Notes: generated by a model not told the origin, from the letters alone. A stretch of DNA of 64,000 nucleotides from Ascarosepion bandense (GCA_037127315.1 JBBBDQ010001156.1:873501-937500); one strand, 5' to 3'; positions 43,440 to 53,190 are shown, counted from the stretch's first letter. Program-made: numbers and translations.

Positions 43440-43800
43440 TATGTTTATTTAATAGATTTTTATTCTTCAGAAATTTCATAATGTATACTTTTCATATAGA
43501 CACAAAGGGGATGAGTCGTTTAAAGACGTACATATTTTAGCTTTTTTAAAACAATTTCCATTTTAATGTTGGTGTTTTATTTCTTTCTTTTAGATACCAA
43601 TAATATTTTGATAGGGAGGTTCTATTTCTGTACTTATTATTATTAAATGAAGACGTGTGCTAATAAAATCATTTTTTAAAGATTCTTAGTACTAACCACA
43701 AAAATCTGTATATTACTTGGGTTTTCCACAGAAGAAATAGTACATTGATAGACAATGGATTATGTAAGGACAAAGGACACTCTAGAGGTTTCTACAAGTA
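43440..43800 (-). pseudogene. Penelope GIY-YIG endonuclease and Cys-rich linker, decayed
   Basis: Minus-strand frames give NNKCTCRNL near 43780 (the linker Cys cluster). TSLSKYYWYLKERNKTPTLK follows near 43600, and LCLYEKYTL with KNKNLLNK near 43450-43490. These are the linker and C-terminal half of the GIY-YIG domain; the GIY and YIG residues themselves are not readable. The text parallels the fragment at 12.1 kb. Confidence 0.7.
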
Positions 43801-44059
43801 CATTTATTATTGTCCAAATTGTTAATCTTAACTATTGGAAAATAATTATATTCTGTTAGGTTTAAATCTTTATCTAAAATATTATTATTGTAATTCTTTA
43901 CAATTTTTTCCAATTTTTTCATACAATAATAAAACAAATTTTAGGGTATTTTTATTGAAAATCTTACTTAATAGATTATTATTCGGAAATTATTTCTTAA
44001 TCAAAGCGAGAATTTTTTTTTCTTAATTTACTGTTAATCATTAGTTTGAAAGGGGGTGT

Positions 44060-44918
44060 TTATCAAATAATATTTCTCTTCCTATGTTTTCTTCGGGGGT
44101 AAATTTTCTTTATTACACTTTTAATATATGGGCTTTTATATCCACTAATTTTTCAGGCTGTATTATAAAAATTACTATGCTTATTAAACACTTCTTCATT
44201 TGCTGAGTTTCTATTAATTTTATATTCTATGGATGAGGGTAAATGCTTAATAATGGATGGAGGATGGTTTGATTTTTGGTGGATATATGAAGGATTTATA
44301 TTTGTTTTTTTATATGGTTGGTATGTACAATTTTCTAAATCTAAAGTCACATCGAGGAAATGTACTTTCTTATATTTGTATTAATAGTCACTTTTAAATT
44401 AAGCTTTTAAATTCTCTGTATATTATCTTTCTAATTTTAACTATTTTAAAATTTGTGGCATTCCTCAATATCATAAGGTCATTATCCCTGTATAATCCAG
44501 TATCTTCAGTATTTATATCCGTATGACCTGTAAGAGTATATAGTACAAACAAGCCAACCAGATTTTAAGAATCGGCAGGGTCTAAAGATCCCATTGTTAT
44601 ATCAAAGTTTTTTTTTACTTGGAATTAATTTTTCCCACTGTTCTATTTAATGTTCTATTTAATGAATGAGAACAGGTGTTTTTGGCGTTCATTATGTTTC
44701 CCTCCTCCTCCGATAAATCCGAATAAACAGTGACAAATTCTAATGCAGTAACAAATAGTTTCCTTGATATCGATGGATAGTAATCCTCAAAATCGAATAG
44801 TTTAAAAGAAAAGTTTTTTGTTCTTTTATATTACAAAACCAATTTGTCATACTAGTCACATCCTTCCATAATTTTAATCCAAGGTCTCCCATAATTTGCT
44901 TATTTACTCTTTCGGGTA
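44060..44918 (-). pseudogene. Penelope reverse transcriptase, C-terminal two-thirds
   Basis: Minus-strand text in order: PERVNKQIMGDLGLKLWKDV and TNWF at 44.9 kb, FKLFDFEDYYPSISRKLFVT (motif A, with the Penelope-type YYPSIS), and FDITMGSLDPAD with NLVGLFVLYTLT. GLYRDNDLMILRNAT comes next, and then VHFLDVTLDLENCTYQPYKK followed by HQKSNHPPSIIKHLPSS. The last block is the open 65-residue piece at 44153-44350. Motif A keeps its aspartate; stops occur between blocks. The domain is typical of GIY-YIG-bearing Penelope elements. Confidence 0.85.
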
Positions 44919-44920
44919 TA

Positions 44921-45132
44921 CACTCCTGATCAAAAATGTAAGAGCACTTAAAAATCTTTAAAAATATATATTTTTTTATGGATAGATTTTAAACTCCTCC
45001 CACTTAAGGTTACCAATACTACATTCCAATAGGTTATGGAAACAAAAAGCTACATTCCAAACATTTTATTTAGAAATTTACATTTTTATAAAATGAGGCG
45101 ATTTACACATGATCAAAATTATAAGACCAGAG
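44921..45132. repeat. Left terminal inverted repeat of the Tc1-like element
   Basis: The inner part acacatgatcaaaattataa and the outer part cactcctgatcaaaaatgta are mirrored at the right end; only scattered substitutions and small indels are visible. Confidence 0.9.
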
Positions 45133-45212
45133 GTATAATTTGTTGGATCTATGGCAATTCCAATGTTTTTAGTTCAGTTAGAGATTAGCAATCACTGCGT
45201 AAAGGTGTTACC

Positions 45213-46207
45213 ATGCCTAAAGCAAGCAAACTTACCAAAGTGGAGCGTTCTCGAATTCTAGAATTCCATAAGCAAGATTTGTCACAGCGGGTGATCGCAG
45301 CTAAGGTAAATCGCAGTAAAACTGTGATTTGCAACTTTCTAAAGAACAGTGAGAATTGTGGAAAAGCAAAATCCTCTGGTAGGCCACCCAAAATTTCTCT
45401 TATGTTGATTAAGAGAATAAGACGGGTTGTTATGAAAGACGTGGGACTTTCTTCGAGTCAAATTAAGGCAGTCACAGATGCTGATTGCAGTCCCATAACC
45501 ATGAGACGACACTTAAGACAAAATGGCATGGTAAATAAAAAGCGTAAACAAATTCCTCGGCTGCTTTCACGTCACAAGGTGGACCGCTTAAAATTTGGTC
45601 GTGAATATCAAACATGGGACGTTGAGAAGTGGAAGAAAGTCCTGTTTTATGATGAGAAAAAATTCAATCTAGATGGTCCTGATGGCTTCCAACGATAACA
45701 AAAAACATGCCTCCTGAAATTTTCTCCGCACGGCATAGTGGTGGAGGGTCCCTAATGGTATGGGGTGCCTTTTCTTACAGAGGGAAGATGGAGCTCCAGG
45801 TGATGCAGGGTCGTCAGAGAGCGGTTGGTTGTGTTAACATGCTACAAAAAGCATCTTTGATGATGGAGGGCCATCGTTTGTGTGGGGATGGATGGTTATT
45901 CCAACAGGATAATGCTGCAATCCATGCTGCAAGACGGACCTTGACATTTCTACAAGAAAATGGGGTCCATCTCTTGGGACATCCTGCATGTTCACCGGAT
46001 TTTAACCCAATTGAAAATGTTTGGGGATGAATGACAAGAGATGTTTATCGAAATGGCAAACAATATTCAACAAAAAATGAACTTTGTGAAGCCATCTTCA
46101 GAAGCTGGAGCAACATCCCCCGCACCTTAATGGAAACGCTTATTTCTAGCATGCCCGACAGAATTTTTGAAGTCATCAAAAGCAGTGGAGGTAGACTTCA
46201 TTATTAA
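45213..46207 (+). pseudogene. Tc1-like transposase, one frameshift and one stop
   Basis: The 161-residue first frame (45213-45698) starts [20 protein letters not shown]. It has the HTH ([20 protein letters not shown]), a GRPPK AT-hook-like linker, a second HTH-like region ([20 protein letters not shown]) and [14 protein letters not shown], the first catalytic Asp. A frameshift near 45700 moves to a second frame with SGGGSLMVWGAFSYRGKMEL, FQQDNAAIHAARRTLTFLQE (second Asp) and HPACSPDFNPIENVWG (catalytic Glu after 34 residues: D,D34E). A TGA where Trp is usual follows, then the last 58 codons to the stop at 46205-46207. The total would be about 330 residues, normal for Tc1. The start ATG is the first in frame after the terminal repeat. 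Confidence 0.92.
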
Positions 46208-46261
46208 ATTTGGTTGTTAAGTATTTTCATACACTTTCTGTACAATTTCGTAGAATTTTTG

Positions 46262-46473
46262 TCTCTGGTCTTATAATTTTGATCATGTGTAAATCGCCTC
46301 ATTTTATAAAAATGTAAATTTCTAAATAAAATGTTTGGAATGTAGCTTTTTGTTTCCATAACCTTTTAGATTGTAGTATCGGTAACCTTAAGTGGGAGGA
46401 GTTTAAAATCTATCTGTAAAAAACATTTCTTTTTAAAAAAAATTATGTGTTCTTAAATATTTGATCGGGAGTG
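46262..46473. repeat. Right terminal inverted repeat of the Tc1-like element
   Basis: Reverse complement of the left repeat from ctctggtcttataatttt to ttgatcgggagtg. Confidence 0.9.
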
Positions 46474-46475
46474 TA

Positions 46476-46740
46476 TTTTTACTTATCGCAGGTCTTGTGA
46501 GATTTATCATCCAAGTGGTAGGATTTGTATTAAAATTTTGCTTATGATATTTTATGGTGATATAACATCCCTTTTCGCTAAGTTTTGATACCCTGTCGCT
46601 TATTTTCAGTTTATCAATTATTATTTTACTAGAATTATTTATATTATCAACTAAATTATCTATGTTATTATTAACTTTTTAGATTCCTTTGTTAAATTTT
46701 CCATAATCAGTATTGTATTCTTTTTCTTCTTTTTTTCTTT
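46476..46740 (-). pseudogene. Penelope N-terminal/fingers region upstream of the transposon
   Basis: The minus strand reads NTDYGKFNKGI, NNIDNLVDNINNSSKIIIDK, then DRVSKLSEKGCYITIKYHKQ and NFNTNPTTWMINLTRPAISK just at the transposon boundary. The last block is the conserved Penelope segment where CFITLKDHK and INP are usual. It continues across the transposon into PERVNKQIMGDLG. This continuity shows that the transposon entered an existing Penelope copy. Confidence 0.85.
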
Positions 46741-46741
46741 T

Positions 46742-47132
46742 TTTCCTTAGAAAATGATGAGATACAGACAAAACTAAGAGAATAATTTTGTAACATTAAT
46801 GGATACATCAACGGAAATATAGTCTAGACATGGGTTTTGATCGACTGACACTTTTGCCGTTAAGATTGAAAGAAAAAATAATGTATTAATCAAAAATATA
46901 ATTTTTTTTTCAAATGTAAATTGAATATCTATTTTGATTAGTTAAATTGAACACACACATACATTTTTCCTGTCTTTATACATTCATAAAAAACAAACGA
47001 ATTGTTTCTTATATTCAAATGAAGATCATTTGCAAAAAAGAAATGATCTAACATTGCCTGATGACGAGGTAAAAATCTCGAAATATAGAAATTTTTGTGT
47101 CGCAATATAAACTATATTAATTTGGAATTAAA
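46742..47132 (-). repeat. Penelope terminal repeat, right copy
   Basis: Mirrors 42612-42985. It contains gcctgatgacgaggtaaaaa, the hammerhead-like motif listed separately, in plus orientation. Confidence 0.85.
47056..47113 (+). ncRNA. Hammerhead-ribozyme-like motif in the Penelope terminal repeat
   Basis: CTGATGA, then a short hairpin (CGAG gtaaaaat CTCG), then AAA, a short segment and gtcgcaata. Penelope elements are known to carry minimal type I hammerhead ribozymes. Here one G is short between stem II and the GAAA box, so activity is doubtful. The mirrored copy at 42632-42690 (minus) has AATGATGA in place of CTGATGA. Similar motifs with the same downstream ttgcaata word are at 50480-50535 and 60406-60460. 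Confidence 0.5.
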
Positions 47133-47179
47133 AACAAATTTGTATGTATAAAACAACAAATGTATAACAAATTTGTGTG

Positions 47180-47181
47180 TG

Positions 47182-47259
<78 letters not shown>

Positions 47260-47402
47260 TAGATCGCCACTTCACATTCAAAGACGGATGACTTTCTCAA
47301 GACCCCCGGACTTTACTCGCTCAAATCAGTTTTTCACCATTGATTTTAGAAAGCGATCGATATCTAATATCGAGATATTTCTGAAGTTATATATATTGAA
47401 GT

Positions 47403-47443
<41 letters not shown>

Positions 47444-47610
47444 TGAGAGAGAGAGAGAGAGAGAGAAAGATAGATCGCCACTTCACATTCAAAGACGGAT
47501 GACTTTCTCAAGACCCCCAGACTTTACTCGCTCAAATCAGTTTTTCACCATTGATTTTAGAAAGCGATCGATATCTAATATCGAGATATTTCTGAAGTTA
47601 TATATATTGC
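47180..47610. repeat. 211-bp tandem duplication including (TA)n(GA)n
   Basis: Two copies (about 47180-47390 and 47391-47610), each with TA run, GA run, then tagatcgccacttcacattc to aatatcgagatatttctgaa. The unique part differs at one base that I can see (cccccgg versus cccccag), so the duplication is young. Confidence 0.9.
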
Positions 47611-49084
47611 GTAACAAAGGGTCTAAAGTTCGCGTCATTTTTCGTTTTACTTTTTAAAATCTTTCCATATATGTTAAGACAATTTTGGTTTTCTAGCTTT
47701 GTATCAACGTCTAGAATTTCTGAGATAATTTGTTATCATATTAGATGTTCTCGTCGTCTTCGATATCGTGGGCAACGTCCTTGTCCCCAAAGTCATTTTA
47801 TACTTTTTCTTAAACAGGCCTGTGATTTTTACTTTTGTTTAGTGAGCTGTTGATTTAGGAAGTTTTAATATTCTGCCATCGAGTCCAGCAAGGGAAGATC
47901 TATTTTTTTTAATATCTTACTGTTCACCAAATCAAAGTTAAAATTTCCATTCAAGGTAGAATGTTACTGACTGAAGTAGTTGTAAAGGCTAAAATGAAAG
48001 AGGTAAGAAGTTCATATTATGAAAATATATAGGATAGATAACAAATGACCTAAGACCTAAAGAAGTTAAGTGATCGGGCAAGTATGCTCTCGTTGATATT
48101 AACAGCTGCTAAATTAAATTTAGCTACAAAATATTCTAAGAATTTATAAATTTTTTAAATTTGTCATGTCATGTTCATTTAGTATAATGCCTCGGATACA
48201 CTCGAGGTAGAGGTTAAGACGCCCAGTTTATGTGGATATCGGGGGAAACCTAGCCTTGAACAAGTTAAAATTGTTGTGATCGAGGAAGCAACCCTTTGGG
48301 ATTTTGTTGAGGATTCGGGTAATAGGAAATGCACAAAATATAGAAACAACAACAGAATTTGAAATAGGAAAATAAGTTTGTTAAACGTAAAGAATACAAA
48401 CTTGAACGAGGGTTAGTGATCCAGGAATAAGGGTTTAGTAAGAAGGATATATACAAGTCTCTGAAGTGATGCCGTAGTAGAATTAGTATGTCCACGTCGG
48501 AAGCTGATGGGTGCTGTATAATAATATTCTGTTGAGTGGAGCACAGAGCTAGTATGAACTAGTGACGCTGTATCTCTCGGTATTTTTCGGTATTGTTCGG
48601 TATCTGTCGGTATCTCACGAATCTGACGTTATCTCGCGGATCTCTCGATGTCTGACGTCTTGCTTCTCTGCAGGAGTATATGTATACTCTACGCGAGTCT
48701 ATTATCCTGGAAAGAGGGGAGAACCCACAACAAATTTGATTCCACAATGAGGCACTTCGGAGGAGGAAGCTCCCCGTGTAGAACATATATCTAACCAATT
48801 GAATACTAAAAGAATTGAATGTAGCGCTACTATGTGTCTAGCATGGCGGGTCTTAGCCGCGTATAGGCTAGAACTTGTGAGACAAAGAAATATAGTTCTT
48901 CAAGTCACTTTCCATGAAGACCGAGATAAAGCAGCAAAAGGCTTGCGACACTTGATTTGCGGTAAAGGGATTCATATAATGCATTAGAGATATTTCTTTT
49001 AGAACTGTTTCTCATGCACGTGTAAAACTTATACAAAAATTTCTCATAAATAATCATGGTATATCATTCATATATATATATATA
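47611..49084. other. Unannotated stretch with short tandem words
   Basis: At 48576-48625 the word tcggtat recurs four times at about 10-bp spacing (ctctcggtatttttcggtat). At 48700-48740 agaggggagaacccacaaca could be an LTR-type 3' end followed by a primer-binding-like segment, but no gag or pol text follows. Frames at 47671-47853 and 48799-48987 have no recognised motif. Confidence 0.35.
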
Positions 49085-49402
49085 TTTAATCATCTCACCC
49101 CAAGCAAAGCATTCCACTGCCACTATTGCGCATGTGTCTACATAGGGGAAGGTAAAGAGAAGGAGTGGTTAGACATAGGGAATGTCAGGAGGAATGGGAG
49201 CAGGTTAGTGTGTTAGGAGGTGTCTATTGACCTTACATTAAACTCCTGGAGATTGTAGCCGTCGGGGAAGCAATCGTGTGGAAGGGAATTCCACAGTCGG
49301 GAAGTGAGAGGAAAGAAACTGTTGGAGTAGAAGTTGCGGTTGCATTTTATCGGTTTCACTGTAAAAGGGTGGGATCTAGTTGCTAATCTAGTATCTCGTG
49401 CA

Positions 49403-49407
<5 letters not shown>
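49085..49407 (-). mobile_element. Jockey/CR1-like LINE 3' fragment
   Basis: The plus strand begins ttaatcatctcaccccaagc and passes through attgtagccgtcggggaagc to gcaaataatatatat; close to the copy at 35.77 kb. 5' truncated into a TA run. Confidence 0.8.

Positions 49408-49459
<52 letters not shown>
49406..49459. repeat. Microsatellite (TA)n
   Basis: An unbroken TA run. Confidence 0.95.
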
Positions 49460-49460
<1 letters not shown>

Positions 49461-49842
49461 AAACACATCTATTCTTCAGATAATAGATTCTCTCTCCTAT
49501 ATTAAAAAGAGTTAACAGGAAGTTCTTGAAAAGTTTTTGGGAAGTTCATACGATTTCTTTAGAGTTCTATTAGAGTTCAGTAGAACTACTAATCAGTTGA
49601 TATTAGTCGGCAGTTAGCCGAATATTAAGGAGGCAGTTTTCAGTAGAAGATTTTTAAATTCCTAACATTTTGTGTGAGTTAAGTCGATTAGCAACCGACA
49701 TAGCACGATTATAACCTTCAGTGATAAAACTACTCTAATATATATATCCATATATATATATATATATAAATCCGAGGAGGCGCAGTGCATTGCTTTCTGG
49801 CAAACTAGCGGGATCCATATATATATATATAAATATATATAT
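49460..49842. other. Unannotated stretch
   Basis: Contains TA-rich interruptions at 49739-49767 and 49817-49843. A short cgaggaggcgcagtgcattg at about 49772 resembles the LINE coding text at 51500 (cgaggaggcgtagtgtatta), so a scrap of the jockey/CR1-like LINE is present. Confidence 0.4.
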
Positions 49843-50365
49843 AGGAAAATTATTTGGTACTCACCATCATTTAACCAAATTGTTAGTACCAAGTTAGGTA
49901 ATAGATTCCTTAATCTAGTCGAAAAACACTTCCCAAATAATGATAATCTCCTTAGGAATTTTTTAAATAAAAGTACACTAACAATTAATTATAGGTGCAC
50001 TGATAATCTTGTTATGATAATAAAAAAAACACAACAATAAAATTCTAAAATAATATTATAATATTAATTGGAACCAACTATTAATTAGAACCAACTTACA
50101 AAAAATAATGATAATAACAGAATTTCCTGCAATTGTCATAAACCTAACGTATGTCCTTTGCAAAATAAATGTCTTACAGATTCATTACTATACCAAGCTA
50201 ACATTTCCACTACAGATCCTAATCTTTCCAAACTGAAAATCCTAATCGTACCAAACATTATACAGGATATACTAAAAATAATTTTTAAGTATCGATTTTA
50301 CCAGGACAATTTATCTTACAATAATAAAATAAATAGAAATTCGACTTCTCTCTGTAAATACTAAT
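49843..50365 (+). pseudogene. Penelope-like element, RT-endonuclease linker fragment
   Basis: Plus-strand text RKIIWYSPSFNQIVSTKLGN, RFLNLVEKHFPNNDNLLRNF and LNKSTLTINYRCTDNL is the conserved Penelope linker after the reverse transcriptase (IWFNPP, FLxLIDKHFP, YSCMPN in relatives). After a stop-rich part it continues RISCNCHKPNVCPLQNKCLT with the Cys cluster and DSLLYQANISTTDPNLSKLK. That leads into the GIY-YIG domain, which is lost after about 50300. The open piece at 50158-50364 covers the second half. Confidence 0.85.
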
Positions 50366-50479
50366 GGCAATTGAAAGATGCATATATGTTTTTATTTATT
50401 TGTTACTTTTATATTTTTGTTTTATTTTTTAAATTTCCTTATCTATATATATTACAAAGTAAATTAACCACATTTTACT

Positions 50480-50535
50480 GCCTTATGATGGTTTATTAAC
50501 ATCGAAACTTTATTGTTATTGAGTTGCAATATGCT
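50480..50535 (+). ncRNA. Hammerhead-ribozyme-like motif downstream of the Penelope fragment
   Basis: GCCTTATGATG, gtttattaa, CATCGAAAC, then a segment ending gttgcaata. The first core box is CTTATGA instead of CTGATGA; the UG/CA stem II and GAAA are in place. Same layout as 47056-47113 and 60406-60460. Confidence 0.45.
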
Positions 50536-50565
50536 ATCATTATTATTATTATTGCCATTATATAT

Positions 50566-50690
50566 AACCATTTTACCCTAAGCAAGGCAGTAGAGCCACT
50601 GGAGCTCATGTAGTAACATGTGAGAAGAGCGAGATGAAAGAGGAACAAGGTAGAATAGGTGACGAAGAAATGATAAGAGAAAGATGGTTG
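50566..50690 (-). mobile_element. Jockey/CR1-like LINE 3'-terminal scrap
   Basis: aaccattttaccctaagcaa and ggcagtagagccactggagc correspond to the reversed 3' terminus, followed at 50684 by a ggttggttgttttgttttta word of the family T tail. Confidence 0.6.
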
Positions 50691-50717
50691 GTTGGTTGTT
50701 TTGTTTTTATCGCACAT

Positions 50718-51625
50718 TTTTTTTTAATCATTTCACCCCGAGCAAGGCAGAAACGCCACTGATGTGCAGGGGGTTACATAAATGTAGAAAGATTAATTAG
50801 AAAAGAGTGAGGAGTACAAGCTAGTTAGAAAGGAACAATAGAAAGCTGAGAAAGCAGGTGCAATGACAGATACATGGGCGGAGAGAAAGTGAAGATTATA
50901 CAGGGGAGGGGAGAGAGTTAGAGTCCAGTGGTTAGTAGGTGAGTATTAACTTTGCTTTTAAATTTCTGGAGGTCGTAGCCATCAGGAAAGCAAGAATACG
51001 GGAGCGAGTTCCACAGGCGGGAAGTGCGAGAGAGGAAGCTGCAGGAGTAGAATTGTCGTCTGCATTTGGCTAACCTGACTGTGAATGGGTGGGACCCAGT
51101 TGCCAGTCTGGTTGCACGGGTAAACACCTGTTGAGGAGGCATCAGTGACTTAAGCTCATCCGAGCAGAAGCCATGAAAGTATTTATAGAAGAGACAGAGG
51201 GAGGCCACATTTCGACGATGGGAAAGTGGCTGCAGTCGAGTCGCCAGATCAGTACCTATCACATTACAGACTCTCCTTTGGAGCTTGTCAAGAACACTGA
51301 GGAGAACGGCAGGGGCACCTGACCATAAATGGCAGCAGTACTCCATGCACGGACGGATGGTTGACTTGTATATATGCAGGATGGATTCAGGTGGAAAAAA
51401 CATCCTGGATCGACATAGTGACCCAATCTTCTTAGCAGTATATTTTGCTATGGATTCAATATAGTGCTTCCATTTGAGGTCTGAGGACAGGGTAAGTCCG
51501 AGGAGGCGTAGTGTATTACTCTCCGGGAGAATCATCTGGTCCATGCTTATGGGAGGCAGAAGAGGTTGCCTGTAATGGTTGACAGACAACAGCTTGGTCT
51601 TAGAGGAATTGAAGTTGACATCAAC
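50718..51625 (-). mobile_element. Jockey/CR1-like LINE, longest 3' fragment
   Basis: The 3' terminus (tttttttaatcatttcaccc at 50718), about 200 bp of 3' untranslated sequence, then 223 intact codons and some more upstream text. It reaches further 5' than the other copies. Confidence 0.88.
50918..51589 (-). pseudogene. LINE reverse transcriptase, palm end to C-terminus
   Basis: It begins at a Met in NHYRQPLLPPISMDQMILPE and continues TLRLLGLTLSSDLKWKHYIE, the conserved LGxxxdxxLxWxxHi motif that follows the catalytic palm. Then AKKIGSLCRSRMFFPPESIL and HIYKSTIRPCMEYCCHLWSG lead into the C-terminal part seen at 39.7 kb, ending KVNTHLLTTGL at the natural stop. The frame is fully open for 223 residues, but the YADD-type catalytic motif is upstream of the truncation. 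Confidence 0.88.
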
Positions 51626-51965
51626 CTCGGCGGGTCATTTGTTGCCAACTAAATTTTATTTATTTATTGCTGGTAAAACCTTTTTCTTTCAACAATTTAT
51701 TGTAGTTTGTTATATAAGTCTTGTGTTTAGTAATACATTTTTCGTTTCGAGTATCAAGATTCAAGGATATGTTCCCCCAGCTAGAGATTTGACATAAGTA
51801 GCTGTTTGAATGAAACAATATTCCAATAAAATGAATATGATTTGGCTCTGTACGTGGTATGGCAGCTCGTAGCTGTAAAGGTCTGCAGTGGTGGAGCTAC
51901 AAAAGCATTTCCATTAAAATATCGACAGAGTAACGATTAATTATGATATTTGATAATTTTGTAGG
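51626..51965 (-). repeat. Interspersed repeat family T copy
   Basis: Contains the shared tail (ttgttgccaactaaatttta), aaggatatgttcccccagct, and the body ggagctacaaaagcatttcc to atgatatttgataattttgt. Near-identical to 7895-8283. Confidence 0.8.
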
Positions 51966-52430
51966 TAAGGAATTGGTTGGTTGTTTTGTTTTTATGGTAT
52001 ATAAACCTCGGCGGGTCATTTATTGCCAACTAAATTTTATTTATTTATTGCTGGTAATAACTTTTTCTTTCAACAATTTTCTTGTTGCTTTTATATAAGT
52101 TTTGTGTTTAGTAATACATTTTTCGTTTAGAGTATCAAGATTCATTGGAATTTGTTTTTAAGGGCTGTGTCCCCAAGTCCTACCCTGTTATTTAACCCAG
52201 AACTAGAGGGAAGGGACGGACTAATACCTTTCCCAAGGGTACCAGCTGTTAAGTGAATGCAGGGTATCCGATATCCACTGAACCACAACGCACATCCGTC
52301 ACTAAACACTTACAGATCCTGGTATTCCCAAGCGGACAACCATCTAAGTACTGACCAGGCACAACGTTTCGTAACTTCGGTGATCGAGCGAGAACTGCTG
52401 TATTCAACGTGATGGGCCGTAAGCCTGAGA
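51966..52430 (-). mobile_element. Composite 5S rRNA-tRNA SINE with complete 3' tail
   Basis: In minus orientation: 5S-like part (about 52315-52430, with gttctcgctcgatcaccgaa and ccgcttgggaataccagg), linker gtaagtgtttagtgacggat, a tRNA-like head cut short after gtggatatcgg (the B-box portion is deleted), SINE body (ttcacttaacagctggtacc), and the tail to 51966. Same junction as at 36.78 kb. Confidence 0.8.
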
Positions 52431-52436
52431 AAGATG

Positions 52437-52790
52437 GGAATACTGGTGTGCAGAGCGTTACGTATAAATAGAATGAGAAGTAGGACAAGATACAGGGGCT
52501 GCGGGGAAAGGATAAGAGAAAAATGGGAATCAAGGAGATAAAAGATTGCAGTTGATGTTCAGCTTAAACTCTTGGAGATTCTAGCTATCAGGGAAGCAAG
52601 CAAACGGAAGAGGGTTCCACAGGCAGGAAAAGAAACGAGTATAAGTGGCGGTTATATCTGACCATTTTGATTGTAAATGAGTGGGACCTATTTGCCAATC
52701 TGGGTCGCCTCAGTGAATTCATGTAGAATGAGCACCAGGGAAATAAGTTCTTCTGAGCTTGAAACCGTGAGAATATTACGTTAAATGCTG
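52437..52790 (-). mobile_element. Decayed jockey/CR1-like LINE fragment
   Basis: gagattctagctatcaggga, gagggttccacaggcagg and gagtgggacctatttgccaa mirror the C-terminal coding part seen at 50.95-51.1 kb, with many changes. Confidence 0.6.
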
Positions 52791-52794
52791 AACA

Positions 52795-53190
52795 ATCTCA
52801 TCACAGATAAAGAAGAGAAATCTGGTTCTACAGTGAATACCATAGACTGAGCATAAGAGCATATGAGCAGTGAATACCATAAACTGAACATATCCTTTTT
52901 GTTTCCAGTCTCTAAAGAAACTGGAAGCACAAAGGATACTTAAACGTAGATTCGGAAAAAAAACATTTGAAATTTCTAGGGGACAAAATGAGGAAAGTAA
53001 GTTTTGAAACTTTCACAATCACTGGTCATATTGAAGGCAATAGATGCAAAAGTACGCAGCGCATAACCTACATAACGGCCGTGTTTAAAAGCTTGACAGA
53101 ACAGAGAATAGATAGCGAAAATGCAAGATCATAAAGGACAGAAATTTGTGGTGAGCTATGATCGCCAACGTCTTTAAGATGGAAACAGCT
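52795..53190 (+). pseudogene. Decayed RTE-like LINE 3' fragment
   Basis: aaatctggttctacagtgaa, catttgaaatttctagggga and gctatgatcgccaacgtctt follow the family text near its end. A short duplicated cagtgaataccataaactga word is present at 52830-52890. Confidence 0.6.

Larger units (their letters stand above)
44921..46473 (+). mobile_element. Tc1-like transposon inserted in the Penelope element
   Basis: Flanked by TA on both sides (44919-44920 and 46474-46475). The ends read CACTCCTGATCAAAAATGTA and, reversed, CACTCCCGATCAAATATTTA. Terminal inverted repeats are long, about 210 bp (44921-45132 and 46262-46473), with only a few differences, an IR-type arrangement known in several Tc1 elements. 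Length 1553 bp. The single transposase gene lies on the plus strand between the repeats, opposite to the host Penelope element. Confidence 0.95.
42612..47132 (-). mobile_element. Penelope-like element with inverted terminal repeats, split by a Tc1-like transposon
   Basis: Removing the 1555 bp of transposon plus duplicated TA leaves about 2.97 kb, a normal size for a Penelope-like element. The minus strand carries in order: an N-terminal region (46.7-46.5 kb), the reverse transcriptase (both sides of the transposon, down to about 44.15 kb), a linker with IWFNPP-like and Cys-rich remnants, and a GIY-YIG endonuclease (43.65-43.44 kb). Inverted copies of about 375-390 bp flank it. Penelope elements lack the LTR-retrotransposon layout and often have such direct or inverted terminal copies. 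All coding parts contain stops and frameshifts. Confidence 0.85.

Noticed and set aside
45185..45391. Minus-strand frame opposite the Tc1 transposase
   Set aside because: Shadow of the transposase gene, which has clear domain structure on the plus strand.
48700..48760. LTR retrotransposon end
   Set aside because: No paired LTR and no gag, protease, reverse transcriptase or integrase text within reach.
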